Shown: positions 34,348 to 44,281 of the stretch, one piece after another
Layout of the letters: each line of letters begins with the position of its first letter
How positions within the stretch are numbered: position 1 is the first letter of the stretch
Assembly: GCA_937873155.1 (NCBI GenBank)
Contig: CALMVZ010000011.1
Location: 434,001-498,000 of the forward strand
Direction: 5' to 3'
Origin: an uncultured Bacteroidota bacterium
Lineage (GTDB): Bacteria; Bacteroidota; Bacteroidia; B-17B0; Aurantibacillaceae
DNA length: 64,000 nt
Notes under the pieces: model-generated
What the model was told of the DNA's origin: nothing
Seen by the model: the letters and a program-made list of their open reading frames with translations, nothing else
Database searches by the model: none
Program-made: the position numbers and the translations under genes

Positions 34348-35559
34348 ATGAGGATATTTCTTCTTTCATTATTTCTTTTCTCAGTTATAAAAGTGAATTC
34401 ACAATCTCTTTCCGAAGAGGTTATGGATTTCGGACTCAATCCTGGGAATTTAAGTTTATTCTATTATGTTCCTGAAACGGTAAAACCAAATGCACCAATG
34501 GTTGTGGTTTTGCATGGTTGCGGACAAGGCGCTACTGCAGCGGCGGAATTAACGGGTTGGAATAAGTTAGCGGATGAATATGGATTTTATGTAATGTATC
34601 CTCAACAGCATTTTCCAAATAATCCACAACACTGTTTTAACTGGTTCAAGAATAATGAAATTGAAAGAGGAAAAGGCGAATGCGAGAGCATTAAGCAAAT
34701 GGTGGATTACATGCTTAAGAAATTCAAGATCGACAGTAAAAACGTTTTTGTAACAGGAATGTCGGCAGGGGGAGCCATGGCAACCGTTATGATCGCAACA
34801 CAACCCGGGATGTTCAAAGCCGCTGCAATTTTTGCAGGAGGGCCGTATAAACCGGGCAGTAATATATTTGCTTCATCAGGAAGTATGATATGGGGTGTGA
34901 ATAAAACGCTGGAAGAGTGGGGCGACTTAGTTTGGAGACAAAACCCCGCTTTTAAAGGAAAATATCCGCGCGTCTTAATTTTTCACGGAACAAAAGATCC
35001 TGTTGTGAATTTCAGAAGCGCACATGAGATTGTTGAACAGTGGACCTTTTTACATAATGCTGATACTATTCCTGCAGTTATTGATTCGGCATATCTGGGA
35101 GCTAAAGATGTGACGCGTTATGCCTATCACACTAAAGAAAGGGAAGAAGCGGTTGTTTTTTATAAAGTGAAAGATATAGGCCATGCGCTTCCTATAGGTA
35201 TGGGAGAATGTGATAACCAGGGAGGGAAGCCGGGAGTTTTTGCTACCGAGAAAAGCTTTTATTCAACCTATTATACCGCTTGTGAATTTGGTTTGATCCC
35301 GGATTGGAATGTGGAAGGCCCGAATAAAATTGCTCCGGGTGAAAAAGTAAAATTTTCTATTCCAACTGTCGGACAAAAGAAAGCGTATATCAATGCCTGG
35401 CTCTTTCCTGAAGATTGTAAAGTTGTTGGTGATAATACAGGAACTACAATTGAATTGATTTGGGGGAAAACTCCTGGTACAGTTACATTAGAAGAAATAG
35501 CGCCTAACGGCTGCCGCTACTACCATAGTAAAGTACAAGTGAAATTAAAGAGTAATTAA
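34348..35559 (+). CDS. Secreted PHB-depolymerase/feruloyl-esterase-type hydrolase
   Basis: A 403-residue protein with a signal peptide (RIFLLSLFLFSVIKVNSQ). The alpha/beta-hydrolase core shows the oxyanion segment VVLHGCGQGA, the segment YVMYPQQHFPNNPQHCFNWF, and the nucleophile elbow GMSAGG with Ser139; the HGTKDPVVNF region carries the acid, and IGHALP the His. These are marks of the LpqC/esterase PHB family, which cleaves short polyesters or feruloyl esters. The last 75 residues resemble a PKD/Ig-like domain (KIAPGEKVKFSIPTVG). It starts 3 bp after the tig terminator, so its promoter must lie within tig or it is expressed by read-through. Confidence 0.85.
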   Translation: MRIFLLSLFLFSVIKVNSQSLSEEVMDFGLNPGNLSLFYYVPETVKPNAPMVVVLHGCGQGATAAAELTGWNKLADEYGFYVMYPQQHFPNNPQHCFNWFKNNEIERGKGECESIKQMVDYMLKKFKIDSKNVFVTGMSAGGAMATVMIATQPGMFKAAAIFAGGPYKPGSNIFASSGSMIWGVNKTLEEWGDLVWRQNPAFKGKYPRVLIFHGTKDPVVNFRSAHEIVEQWTFLHNADTIPAVIDSAYLGAKDVTRYAYHTKEREEAVVFYKVKDIGHALPIGMGECDNQGGKPGVFATEKSFYSTYYTACEFGLIPDWNVEGPNKIAPGEKVKFSIPTVGQKKAYINAWLFPEDCKVVGDNTGTTIELIWGKTPGTVTLEEIAPNGCRYYHSKVQVKLKSN

Positions 35560-37079
35560 TCTACAGCAGCTTTGATCTTATCGATCAGGTAAGGATGTCC
35601 AAACAATTCGCTGCAAGTCACAACCGAATTTACTGTCACGCCCATCACTCCATGAAGGTTGATATTCTGCCCGGTTAAGAACAGATTGGGTATTTTTGTT
35701 CGCGGGGTAATGAATGATTTCAAAGGATCATTATAATCTTTTATGATGCCATATAGGTTTCCGTCACGCGTTCCGATATAATCGCGATAAGTTAACGGAG
35801 TAGCTGAAGTATAAGACTTGATTTTTCCTCTAAGCTCAGGCAGTCTCATATAGATATTTTCAAGCAGCACCTCTGATTTGCGTAGTTTAAATTCCTCATA
35901 CTCGTCCCCTCTCCCGGTTTCATGATTTGGAATGGTACGGAATGTGTTTTCCCACTTCTGCACCTCTTCAAAATTCATATAAGCCATCGCTGTGAAATGT
36001 TCCATGTGTTCAGGATGTTTAGAAGAAGTGCCGGGGAAAAGGCCGATACCTTCCGGCCAGTTCTCAGGATCGTAATCAGGACCATTCCATACGTTAGGAA
36101 TTTTATAATGGTAGACATTATGGTTCAGATAAGGGAAAACGTCAGGTTTCACAACGGCATTAACTAAAAAAGCGGAAGGTGAGTTTTCAAGACTTTTGAT
36201 CCTGTTCTTATAGGCCGCTCTTAGTTGAGGGCCCTCTACCATGTCAACCGTTTTAGCAAGATCGATTCCTGAGACAAAATATTTTCCGGCAACTCTTTCG
36301 CCATTTTTCAATTCAACTTCGTCGATCTCATTTCCTTTGAAATGAAATCTTACGGCTTCGCTGTAATTAAATATTTCCCCTCCCATTTGTTTAATGGAAT
36401 CTGAAAGCACGCGTGTGATCTGCGAACTGCCGTCAATACACCTGTAAGAACTTTCAATATAAGAATTGATAACAAGCGCGTGTACATAGAACGGAGTTAC
36501 GTTCTCGCGTCCGGCATATAAGATATTGCTTCCACCCAAAACTTCAGCCAGTCTTTTATTCTTTGTTATCGAATCAATGAATGATTTCGCATCAACACTT
36601 AAATACCAGGCGTTCGCAAAATCTTTTTTACCGCTATCTAAATTATAAAGCGGAAATGCAGCACAAACTTCGCGCACTTTATCAACGTATAATTGTATGT
36701 TCGCCCTTTCCCCGGGAAAGAAGCGCGCCAGTTGCTCAACAAAATTATCATAACCCATAGCGTGCGGATAGTGATTGTCATCGCCCGCAAAGGTGATAAT
36801 ATCAAACCCGTTCTCATCCATTCGATGAAGTTTTAATTTGTCTTCAGTAAGCCCGAAATACTTAAAATACCTGTACAGATTTTGCCCCGGATCGAGAGAC
36901 CCGATATAATGGACACCGGTATCAAAAATGGATTTATCCCTGCTAAAGATCTGTAGCGATCCGCCGATCTGGCGGTTCTTTTCGAGAACGCAAACTTTCA
37001 TGCCTTCCTTGGCCATTATATAGGCAGTACAAAGACCACCCATTCCACTACCAATTATTACTGCATCATAACGTTCCAT
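35556..37079 (-). CDS. FAD-dependent oxidoreductase, phytoene desaturase / retinol saturase-like
   Basis: A 507-residue protein. The dinucleotide loop VIIGSGMGGLCTAYIMAKEG (8-27) and the GGSLQIF region are those of the CrtI/RetSat/amine-oxidase group. The C-terminal FAD contact is LFLTGQNINLHGVMG. Such enzymes desaturate, saturate or isomerise carotenoids and retinoids; no other carotenoid gene is nearby except a polyprenyl synthase at 51554, so the substrate is open. The gene is convergent with the esterase and shares a 4-bp stop overlap. Confidence 0.85.
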   Translation of the reverse strand: MERYDAVIIGSGMGGLCTAYIMAKEGMKVCVLEKNRQIGGSLQIFSRDKSIFDTGVHYIGSLDPGQNLYRYFKYFGLTEDKLKLHRMDENGFDIITFAGDDNHYPHAMGYDNFVEQLARFFPGERANIQLYVDKVREVCAAFPLYNLDSGKKDFANAWYLSVDAKSFIDSITKNKRLAEVLGGSNILYAGRENVTPFYVHALVINSYIESSYRCIDGSSQITRVLSDSIKQMGGEIFNYSEAVRFHFKGNEIDEVELKNGERVAGKYFVSGIDLAKTVDMVEGPQLRAAYKNRIKSLENSPSAFLVNAVVKPDVFPYLNHNVYHYKIPNVWNGPDYDPENWPEGIGLFPGTSSKHPEHMEHFTAMAYMNFEEVQKWENTFRTIPNHETGRGDEYEEFKLRKSEVLLENIYMRLPELRGKIKSYTSATPLTYRDYIGTRDGNLYGIIKDYNDPLKSFITPRTKIPNLFLTGQNINLHGVMGVTVNSVVTCSELFGHPYLIDKIKAAVD

Positions 37080-37169
37080 AAAAGGGGATAAATATAGTTA
37101 AATATAGCCGTATTGCAAACCTCCGCCTATTGGGAAATCCTTGGTTATTTTGTAATTTTAAACATTATT

Positions 37170-39641
37170 ATGTCGGGTCTGCGCAAGGTTTTATTTGTCA
37201 TTTTTTTGATATGCTGCTTAGCTAAAACGCAGGCTCAGCAATACACCATAAAAGGAAAAGTTTTTAGTACAGAGAATAAAGAAGCTTTGCCGTTCGTTCC
37301 CGTGATCATTAAAGGAACTACCATCGGCGCCCAAACAGATTTCGATGGGAATTACGTTATTAAAACAAACAAACTTGGCGACTCGATCGTTGCGAGTTAC
37401 TTCGGATACAAACGCGCGGCAAGAAAGATCAACCCCAATTTAACGGTACAGGAACTGAATATTCCGATGCAAAACGAAGGCGTTGCTTTAGAAGAAGTGA
37501 CCGTTAAGGCAGGAGAAAATCCCGCCCACAGGATCGTAAGGAACGTGATCAAAAACAAAGAAAAAAACAACCGCGACAAACTTGAGGCTTACGAATACGA
37601 AACGTATAATAAAATCGAGTTTGACCTAACGCGTATTCCAAAAGACATGCGTGAAAAGAAGATCCTGAAACCTATCGCTTTCGTTTTCGATAATGTAGAT
37701 AGTTCGTTCAGCGGCGAAAAACCATCCCTTCCTTTTTTCATGATCGAAAACATCTCTGATTTCTATTTCCAGAAAAACCCAAAGCGTAAACGTGAAGTTG
37801 TAAGAGCGAGTAAGATCACCGGGTTAGAAAATACAAGTATCTCATCGGTGATGGGAGATATGTACCAGAATATTAATTTTTACGATAATAATATTTTGGT
37901 CTTTAATAAACAGTTCGCAAGCCCGATCTCTGATAATGGATTCTTTTATTACAAATATTATTTGGAAGATAGTTTGTTCCTCGGTAATACCTGGTGTTAC
38001 CATATCCGTTTTAAACCAAAACGTCCCCAGGAACTATCGTTTACCGGTAATATGTGGATCGCCGATACGACATGGGGCGTAAAGCGTTTAGAAATGACGA
38101 TGCCGAAAGATGCGAACATCAACTTTATTAATACAGCCAGCATTGTTCAGGAATTCATATATACCGACAGTACCTGGATAATAAGTAAAGACCGTTTGAT
38201 AATTGATTTTTCTCCTGAGAAAAAAATGACCGGATTTTACGGGCGTAAAACAACCTCGTATAAGAATATTGTTCTGAATAAACCGCGCGAAGAGAAATTT
38301 TACGCGCTGGGCGATCAGATCGATGTTGCTGATGATGCAACAAAAAAATCAGATGAATTCTGGCAACAGAATCGTCACGATAGTTTAAGCCAGAGGGAGT
38401 TGAAGATCTATAAAATGATCGACACTATTCAATCATTGCCGGTATATAAAACGTGGGTGGATATTTTTTATGTGTTGGTTGCCGGTTATGCAAAAGCAAA
38501 TAATTTTGAGATAGGGCCGTATTATAACATCGCCAGTTATAATAAAGTAGAAGGGATGCGTGTCCGTTTGGGCGGAAGAACAAGTTCCAAATTCAGCCGC
38601 TGGTACGAGTTAAATGGATATGTGGCTTATGGCGTGTTGGACGAAAAATATAAGTATAGTTTAGGATTTAAATCTTTCTTGAGTAAAAAACCACGACGGC
38701 AGTTAGTGGGAGTTGAATTAAAAAGTGATTACGAGATTTTGGGACAAAGCACCAATGGATTTTCGCAGGACAATTTATTTGCATCATTTTTCAGGACAAC
38801 ACCGCTGTTTAATTTAACGAAGGTTGATAATACACAAGCGTGGTATGAACGAGAATGGTTTCCCGGCCTCACAACTAAATTAACTTTAAGCGGAAGTTTG
38901 TACACGCCGGTTGGCGCCGCAAGATATTTGTATTATAAGAGGGATGGAGCTATTGCGGAGAAAGAAAATTTACGGAATACAGAAGCAAGAATAAACATTC
39001 GTTTTGCTTACAAAGAGAAATTTGTCGGCGGTGATTTTGAAAGAGTGTCGCTTGGAACAACCTGGCCGATCATCCAGTTAAATTATGCTAAATCATTACA
39101 AAACGCTTTTGGCGGCGAATACGATTACCAGAAAGTTGCCGTTAATATTTTCGACAGGATCCGCATCACACCGATTTTAGGGTATACAGATTACATGATA
39201 CAAGGCGGAAAAATATGGGGACAAGTTGCGTTCCCTTTGTTGGAGTTGCACGGCGGTAACGAAACTTATGTTTACGATCTTTATGCGTACAACATGATGC
39301 GTTATTATGAATTCGGAAGCGATCAATATGTTGCTGCGGGAATTGTGCACCACTTCGAAGGACTGTTGTTCAATAAGGTTCCTTTACTAAAGAAATTAAA
39401 ATGGCGTGAAGTGATAAGTGCAAAAGGCGTTTGGGGAAGTGTTGAACCTAATAACAGGAAAGCAATGATCTTCCCGTCAACTTTGAAATCATTGGAGAGT
39501 GGTCCTTATATTGAAGCGACCGCAGGCATTGAGAATATTTTCAAGGTATTCAGGGTAGATGCATTGTGGCGTTTAACTTATCCGCGCGCACGTGCCGTAG
39601 AGAATTTCGGATTTAAATTTAGTTTTCAATTTGCTTTATAA
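37170..39641 (+). CDS. DUF5686 / carboxypeptidase-regulatory-like outer-membrane protein
   Basis: From ATG 37170 (823 residues) the protein has a signal peptide ([20 protein letters not shown]); the longer frame back to a TTG at 37113 would bury it. Residues about 25-110 are a carboxypeptidase-regulatory-like beta-sandwich ([20 protein letters not shown]). The rest fits the large DUF5686 barrel-like domain of Bacteroidota outer-membrane proteins, ending in [11 protein letters not shown], a typical barrel C terminus with terminal aromatic/Leu. Function is unknown. Its stop overlaps the start of lptB (TAATG), suggesting envelope-linked co-expression. Confidence 0.85.
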   Translation: MSGLRKVLFVIFLICCLAKTQAQQYTIKGKVFSTENKEALPFVPVIIKGTTIGAQTDFDGNYVIKTNKLGDSIVASYFGYKRAARKINPNLTVQELNIPMQNEGVALEEVTVKAGENPAHRIVRNVIKNKEKNNRDKLEAYEYETYNKIEFDLTRIPKDMREKKILKPIAFVFDNVDSSFSGEKPSLPFFMIENISDFYFQKNPKRKREVVRASKITGLENTSISSVMGDMYQNINFYDNNILVFNKQFASPISDNGFFYYKYYLEDSLFLGNTWCYHIRFKPKRPQELSFTGNMWIADTTWGVKRLEMTMPKDANINFINTASIVQEFIYTDSTWIISKDRLIIDFSPEKKMTGFYGRKTTSYKNIVLNKPREEKFYALGDQIDVADDATKKSDEFWQQNRHDSLSQRELKIYKMIDTIQSLPVYKTWVDIFYVLVAGYAKANNFEIGPYYNIASYNKVEGMRVRLGGRTSSKFSRWYELNGYVAYGVLDEKYKYSLGFKSFLSKKPRRQLVGVELKSDYEILGQSTNGFSQDNLFASFFRTTPLFNLTKVDNTQAWYEREWFPGLTTKLTLSGSLYTPVGAARYLYYKRDGAIAEKENLRNTEARINIRFAYKEKFVGGDFERVSLGTTWPIIQLNYAKSLQNAFGGEYDYQKVAVNIFDRIRITPILGYTDYMIQGGKIWGQVAFPLLELHGGNETYVYDLYAYNMMRYYEFGSDQYVAAGIVHHFEGLLFNKVPLLKKLKWREVISAKGVWGSVEPNNRKAMIFPSTLKSLESGPYIEATAGIENIFKVFRVDALWRLTYPRARAVENFGFKFSFQFAL

Positions 39642-40366
39642 TGATTTTACGTTCGGAGAATTTAGTTAAGAAGTACAAGAACCGCACAGTAGCTAATAAC
39701 GTATCTGTTGAGGTAAAGCAAGGTGAAATTGTAGGATTGCTTGGTCCGAACGGCGCAGGGAAAACCACTTCATTCTACATGATCGTGGGAATGGTAAAAC
39801 CAAATTCCGGAAAAATATTTTTGGACGATCTGGAGATCACAAAAGAACCAATGTACCGACGCGCTCAATTAGGAATTGGTTATTTGCCACAGGAAGCTTC
39901 TGTATTCAGGAAATTAAGTATAGAGGATAATTTACGTGCGGTTTTGGAAATGACCAAACTCACAAAAAAAGAGCAGGAAAACAAAGTAGAAACATTATTA
40001 GATGAATTTGCATTGCACCACGTTCGTAAAAATTTAGGCGATCAGTTATCAGGCGGAGAAAGAAGACGAACGGAAATTGCACGCGCGCTCGCAACTGATC
40101 CAAAGTTTATTTTATTGGATGAGCCTTTCGCTGGCGTGGATCCGATCGCAGTAGAAGACATCCAAAGCGTCGTAAGAACGTTGAAAAGTAAAAACATCGG
40201 TATTTTGATAACAGATCATAACGTACACGAAACTTTAAATATCACCGATAGGGCTTATTTGCTGTATTCTGGAAGCGTGATAAAATCCGGAACAGCTGAG
40301 GACCTTGCTAATGATGAACAGGTACGTAAGGTTTACCTTGGACAGAATTTTGAGTTAAGGAAGTAA
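39641..40366 (+). CDS. lptB: LPS export ABC transporter ATPase LptB
   Basis: A 241-residue ATPase with Walker [11 protein letters not shown], the Q-loop segment [15 protein letters not shown] typical of LptB, the signature [16 protein letters not shown] and Walker [14 protein letters not shown]. It powers LPS extraction from the inner membrane with LptF/G, which are not encoded here. The ATG overlaps the stop of the DUF5686 gene by one base. Confidence 0.95.
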   Translation: MILRSENLVKKYKNRTVANNVSVEVKQGEIVGLLGPNGAGKTTSFYMIVGMVKPNSGKIFLDDLEITKEPMYRRAQLGIGYLPQEASVFRKLSIEDNLRAVLEMTKLTKKEQENKVETLLDEFALHHVRKNLGDQLSGGERRRTEIARALATDPKFILLDEPFAGVDPIAVEDIQSVVRTLKSKNIGILITDHNVHETLNITDRAYLLYSGSVIKSGTAEDLANDEQVRKVYLGQNFELRK

Positions 40367-40370
40367 ACTT

Positions 40371-40568
40371 TTAATCTAAATTTTTGTTAATGATGCTTTG
40401 TTTTCTTTCTTCAGGGGTTTGCAAGCTAAAAACAAACATGGAAGTTTTTTCAAGCCATTCAAACACTTCAATAACGGTTCTTTTTTGATGGGCAGCTATC
40501 TGATCATCACTAACTGTATAATGGAACCCCTTATGTTCGTTTTCTTTTATCGGGATTAACGGACTCAT
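40371..40568 (-). CDS. Small protein, partner of a nucleotidyltransferase gene
   Basis: A 65-residue soluble protein. It overlaps the 3' end of the broken nucleotidyltransferase gene by 4 bp on the same strand, so the two form a coupled pair. The core HQKRTVIEVFEWLEKTSMFVF resembles short partner proteins that accompany AbiEii-like nucleotidyltransferases in toxin-antitoxin-like pairs. That likeness is from memory of the pattern, not a search. Confidence 0.55.
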   Translation of the reverse strand: MSPLIPIKENEHKGFHYTVSDDQIAAHQKRTVIEVFEWLEKTSMFVFSLQTPEERKQSIINKNLD

Positions 40569-41052
40569 TTTTTCGGAAATAATTTAGAAAGCAAAATTAC
40601 ATCATCCTGGTCCTGTTTACGGTTCGCAAAAGTTTTCATTTCAATAAGATGTTGGACTGAAACCAGGTTGACCTCAAAATTTTCCGTTTTTCGTATTTCT
40701 CTTTTTACCCAGAGATCCTCAAATGAAAGCGGAGGATTAATTAATACATCTACATTCATATAATTAGAACGGCTGTTATAAAAAGAATAGGCTACACGAT
40801 TTTTTCTTTAACTAACTCAATTCGCCTGGTTTGTTCACTTAGTTGTGAAATTGGAAGCGGGATAGCCGGCAAATACGACAGATCTTTAAGTGTTTCTTCA
40901 AATTTTTCAAGATTATGCTTCTCAAAATCTACTAACAAATCTATATCAGCCGTCATCCGGGGAATTCCATAAATATTCACAGCCAAACCACCGCATATCA
41001 AAGTTCTGATATTGGCCTGATGAAGCCTTTTGAACAGCTGTTCATATTCCAT
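40565..41052 (-). pseudogene. Nucleotidyltransferase (AbiEii/DUF6036-like), split by a frameshift
   Basis: Two minus-strand pieces read as one gene. The 5' piece (41052-40792, 86 residues) carries the nucleotidyltransferase core GGLAVNIYGIPRMTADIDLL, where GG and DxD are the metal/NTP-binding marks. It stops at TAG after VKEKIV. The 3' piece, ending at 40565, continues in another frame with VAYSFYNSRSNYMNVDVLIN, which fits the rest of the family. One extra A in the run of six A just before the stop (minus-strand GAAAAAATC, plus-strand about 40798-40806) restores a single frame of about 160 residues. It may be a recent loss, a phase-variable tract or a sequencing error. Confidence 0.75.
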
Positions 41053-41120
41053 ATACCAAAAATACTATACTTATTGACAAATGTGTTAAAAACCTCCTGT
41101 CAAACACCCCTTTTTTTCAC

Positions 41121-41128
41121 TAAATTTG
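41121..41128 (+). promoter_or_regulatory. Bacteroidota -7 element upstream of purQ
   Basis: TAAATTTG fits TAnnTTTG exactly and ends 20 bp before the purQ start codon. It also supports choosing 41149 rather than an upstream start. Confidence 0.5.
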
Positions 41129-41148
41129 TCTCTTTAAATTCCATACAA

Positions 41149-41847
41149 ATGAAATTTGGCGTTGTAGTATTTCCCGGCTCAAATTGTGATGAGGACATGG
41201 TGTATGTTCTTCAAACCATCCTAAAACAAGAAACAGTTAAATTGTGGCACAAGAACACAGACCTGGAAGGCTGTACTCATATTATTTTACCGGGTGGTTT
41301 TTCTTATGGTGATTATTTGCGCAGCGGTGCTATTGCACGCTTTTCCCCGATCATGACAAGCGTTATTAAACACGCTGAGAATGGCGGATTTGTATTTGGT
41401 GTTTGTAACGGTTTCCAGGTATTGTGCGAAGCAGGATTATTACCGGGCGCACTTTTACACAACAACAGCCGTAAATTCATTTGCAAAAATGTTTTCATTA
41501 AAGCAGAGAATAATGATACTGCAGTTACGAATTCTGTTCCAAAGAATACGGCATTAAAAATTCCTATTGCTCATGGTGAAGGAAAGTATTTTGCTGACGC
41601 AGATACTTTGAAAAAACTGAACTCAAACGGACAAATATTATTCCGCTATTGCGATGAAAAAGCAAACATTACTGATGAATCGAATCCGAATGGAGCAACA
41701 GAGAATATTGCCGGTGTTTGTAATTCTACCAAAAATGTATTTGGCATGATGCCACATCCTGAACGCGCTGCTGATGCAGAATTAAAAAATGAGGACGGTA
41801 AATTTTTATTTGAAAGTATCTTAAAGGCAGCTTTAGTTAACGTTTAA
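41149..41847 (+). CDS. purQ: Phosphoribosylformylglycinamidine synthase, glutaminase subunit
   Basis: A 232-residue class I glutamine amidotransferase. FGVVVFPGSNCDED is the PurQ N terminus and fixes the start at 41149; the frame is open 43 codons upstream but that part is unrelated and overlaps the opposite gene. The nucleophile is Cys86 in FGVCNGFQVL, and the His/Glu pair lies in MMPHPERAAD. It supplies ammonia to PurL in purine synthesis. PurS and PurL are not adjacent. Confidence 0.96.
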   Translation: MKFGVVVFPGSNCDEDMVYVLQTILKQETVKLWHKNTDLEGCTHIILPGGFSYGDYLRSGAIARFSPIMTSVIKHAENGGFVFGVCNGFQVLCEAGLLPGALLHNNSRKFICKNVFIKAENNDTAVTNSVPKNTALKIPIAHGEGKYFADADTLKKLNSNGQILFRYCDEKANITDESNPNGATENIAGVCNSTKNVFGMMPHPERAADAELKNEDGKFLFESILKAALVNV

Positions 41848-41856
41848 AATTGTCGC

Positions 41857-42309
41857 ATGAAAAGCCTTTATAACTTAAACGACGTTCAGGAATTTATTGG
41901 CCGTATCAATAAGATCAACGCAACCACAAAACCTCAGTGGGGAAAAATGAACGCTTCGCAGGTTATGGCACATTGTACCGCACCGTTAAAAATGGCTCAC
42001 GGTGAAATTAAAAGCAAGAGAGGCCTGATTAGTTTTCTATTCGGAAAGTCAGCAAAGAAAAAATATACAACCCCCAATGTTGTGTTCGGAAAGAATTTGC
42101 CAACTGACACTAATTTTATCTTCCCTAATGCAAAAGAATTTGAAGAAGAGCGTCAGAAACTGATCGCTAAGTTACATGAGTTTGCTTCAAAAGGAAAAGC
42201 AGGAATTACCAAACAACCACATTCTTTTTTTGGAAATATGTCACCTGAAGAATGGGATATCATTCAAAGCAAGCATCTCGATCATCACCTAAGGCAATTC
42301 GGAGTTTAA
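41857..42309 (+). CDS. DUF1569 (DinB-like) protein
   Basis: A 150-residue protein. PQWGKMNASQVMAHCTAPLKMAHG and the closing SPEEWDIIQSKHLDHHLRQF place putative metal-binding histidines as in the DinB-like four-helix proteins of the DUF1569 group. Its function is unknown; relatives may be thiol-dependent transferases. It lies 9 bp after purQ and 15 bp before an alpha/beta hydrolase, so the three are probably co-transcribed. Confidence 0.75.
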   Translation: MKSLYNLNDVQEFIGRINKINATTKPQWGKMNASQVMAHCTAPLKMAHGEIKSKRGLISFLFGKSAKKKYTTPNVVFGKNLPTDTNFIFPNAKEFEEERQKLIAKLHEFASKGKAGITKQPHSFFGNMSPEEWDIIQSKHLDHHLRQFGV

Positions 42310-42324
42310 ATTTTCATACGCCGT

Positions 42325-43125
42325 ATGATCAAAACCGCGACATTCAAAAAAGGGAAAGTTACTTTTTCCGATACGGGAAAAGGACGCGTTGTAGTTTTGC
42401 TTCATGGCTTTCTGGGTTCTCATGAGATCTGGGAACAAACTATCACTAATCTTTCAAAATCATATCGTGTAATTGCCATTGACCTTCCCGGTCACGGAGG
42501 CACAGATAATTTCGGGTATGTACACACTATGGAATTATTGGCGAAATGTGTGAAAGCAGTTCTTGATAAGTGTCGCGTAAAACGTTATGTATTAGTTGGA
42601 CATAGTATGGGGGGTTACGCCGCACTTGCTTTCGCTGATCTTTTCCCTGATAACATTTCAGGCATCTGTTTATACCATTCTTCTTCTTATGCCGATAGCG
42701 AGGAGAAAAAACGTGACCGTACCCGCTCAATAAAAGTTGTAAAGGCTAATCATAAAATTTATACAAGTGAAGTGATCCGCAATCTTTTCGCTACAAAAAA
42801 TTTGAAGTATCTGAAAAGGGAGTTAGCGTTTGCTACCAAAATTGCCGGTAAAATGAGTAAGCGGGGAATCATTGCCTCACTGGAAGGAATGAAAGACCGT
42901 ATCGACCGCCGAATTATTTTAGGATTGGTTGAGTACCCTATCATGATGGTTATTGGTGAGCACGATAATGTTCTGCCTGCCGCACAATTATTAGAACAAG
43001 CTGAGAAAATTCAGAATAAACACATCCTCTATTTAGAACACGATGGACACATGGGATTTCTGGAATCCCCAAAAGCGTCCAATAAAGCTCTGCGGCAATT
43101 CCTGCGCAAGTGCTTCAGAAAATGA
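42325..43125 (+). CDS. Alpha/beta hydrolase
   Basis: A 266-residue soluble hydrolase with the oxyanion segment VLLHGFLGSHEIW, IDLPGHGGTD, and nucleophile elbow VGHSMGGYAAL (GHSMG). The acid lies near MMVIGEHDNVLP and the base His in LEHDGHMGFLE. The pattern is that of general esterases and MenH-like enzymes, and the substrate is not known. Third gene of the purQ group. Confidence 0.88.
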   Translation: MIKTATFKKGKVTFSDTGKGRVVVLLHGFLGSHEIWEQTITNLSKSYRVIAIDLPGHGGTDNFGYVHTMELLAKCVKAVLDKCRVKRYVLVGHSMGGYAALAFADLFPDNISGICLYHSSSYADSEEKKRDRTRSIKVVKANHKIYTSEVIRNLFATKNLKYLKRELAFATKIAGKMSKRGIIASLEGMKDRIDRRIILGLVEYPIMMVIGEHDNVLPAAQLLEQAEKIQNKHILYLEHDGHMGFLESPKASNKALRQFLRKCFRK

Positions 43126-43127
43126 GA

Positions 43128-44126
43128 TCAGAAAACGCAGAAGTTATTGTTTGTCCCACCCACGCTTTCTATACAAACGTCATGGACGTTAAGAGCGCGT
43201 GAGTGAAACAAGTCGTTATAAATATCCTGCACTTGCGGATACGAACTTAAAATAGATTCGCGTAAAAAGCAATTATGCGAAATACGAGCGACCTTTTTCA
43301 GATCAAGATAATTTGCGTTCTTTGCTAAGCGCATTGGCCGTGACCCAAGTAAAAACTCCCCTAACAGAAAAGTGGCACCTTTAAGCGCAGGATCTTTTTT
43401 GTTATACATTACATAAATGTTTTTCTGGATACATAATTTTTCCAACAGTTTATAATGTCCGCGTGAAGGCACACACGGCGCATTGAAAATGATATTATCG
43501 GCCAGATTTGAATTGTATTTTTCTGAACCATACTTTCTCAAAGTATTTAACAGGACAGCATTTCCCATACTGTGGAAGAACATGGAAAGATTGGTAATAT
43601 TTTCTTTATGCGCATTATTCCTGTATTCACCAAGCGCCAGAAGTAACTCGTTGAATTGTTTGGTTACCGATCTTGCTGTCCGGAATGAAGTATGAAAGTC
43701 CTTTTCTACCTTATAACCCGGAACTTTAGAAGGCCAGTCGAACATGATAACACTCACCGCATAAAGTCTGCTGGTTTGAATTCCCCTTTCAACATTATCC
43801 GAAAACAGTTTTCCGTGCCCCTCAGTATACAACATAAAATCAGTTGATATATTAGCATTATCCATCGCTTCTTCTAAAGTTTTACGCGGTGCTATCTTTA
43901 TTTCTTTTCCTTTAAAATAGATATTATAGAAACGTAATCTGTTATCTTTGGCAACTGTATTATCAAATATATGCATGCCGCTTTCTGTATTAACAGCACG
44001 CGTAGTCACAAAAACAATACAGGAATCAGAACTTTTGTAAGTGGAATCGGCGCTTAGAACCTTTTTGTTTGCTTTAGACAGTAAGCCTAAAAACAATAGC
44101 AACACCAGTAACCCTCTCTTGCACAT
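43128..44126 (-). CDS. Exported alpha/beta-hydrolase-like protein (DUF900-like)
   Basis: A 332-residue protein with a signal peptide (RGLLVLLLFLGLLSKA). The middle shows VIMFDWPSKVPGY and the elbow-like SMFFHSMGNAVLL, close to the DUF900 hydrolases (FSWPS ... HSMGN). However, the oxyanion-loop motif VHGYN expected upstream is replaced by MLYTEGHGKLF, so activity may be altered. The function is unknown. It is convergent with the alpha/beta hydrolase gene, 2 bp apart. Confidence 0.65.
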   Translation of the reverse strand: MCKRGLLVLLLFLGLLSKANKKVLSADSTYKSSDSCIVFVTTRAVNTESGMHIFDNTVAKDNRLRFYNIYFKGKEIKIAPRKTLEEAMDNANISTDFMLYTEGHGKLFSDNVERGIQTSRLYAVSVIMFDWPSKVPGYKVEKDFHTSFRTARSVTKQFNELLLALGEYRNNAHKENITNLSMFFHSMGNAVLLNTLRKYGSEKYNSNLADNIIFNAPCVPSRGHYKLLEKLCIQKNIYVMYNKKDPALKGATFLLGEFLLGSRPMRLAKNANYLDLKKVARISHNCFLRESILSSYPQVQDIYNDLFHSRALNVHDVCIESVGGTNNNFCVF

Positions 44127-44281
44127 AGCTTTCTTTATTTAGTACGAATCTGATTCAAAATTACTTCAGGAAAACGCTTCCGGGCCTGCTTTTCGGCATT
44201 GAATACTTTAGAATCGCCCTGTACGGAAAATATTATACTGTAATTTAAAATGGTGTTATAAAAGTTTTGTACTTTTATACT

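Noticed and set aside
37113-37169. Longer start for the DUF5686 protein
   Set aside because: TTG start and an extra 19 residues would precede an otherwise clean signal peptide that starts at ATG 37170.
41020-41148. Upstream extension of purQ
   Set aside because: It overlaps the opposite nucleotidyltransferase gene and runs through a TAAATTTG promoter element; FGVVVFPGSNC at 41149 is the true N terminus.
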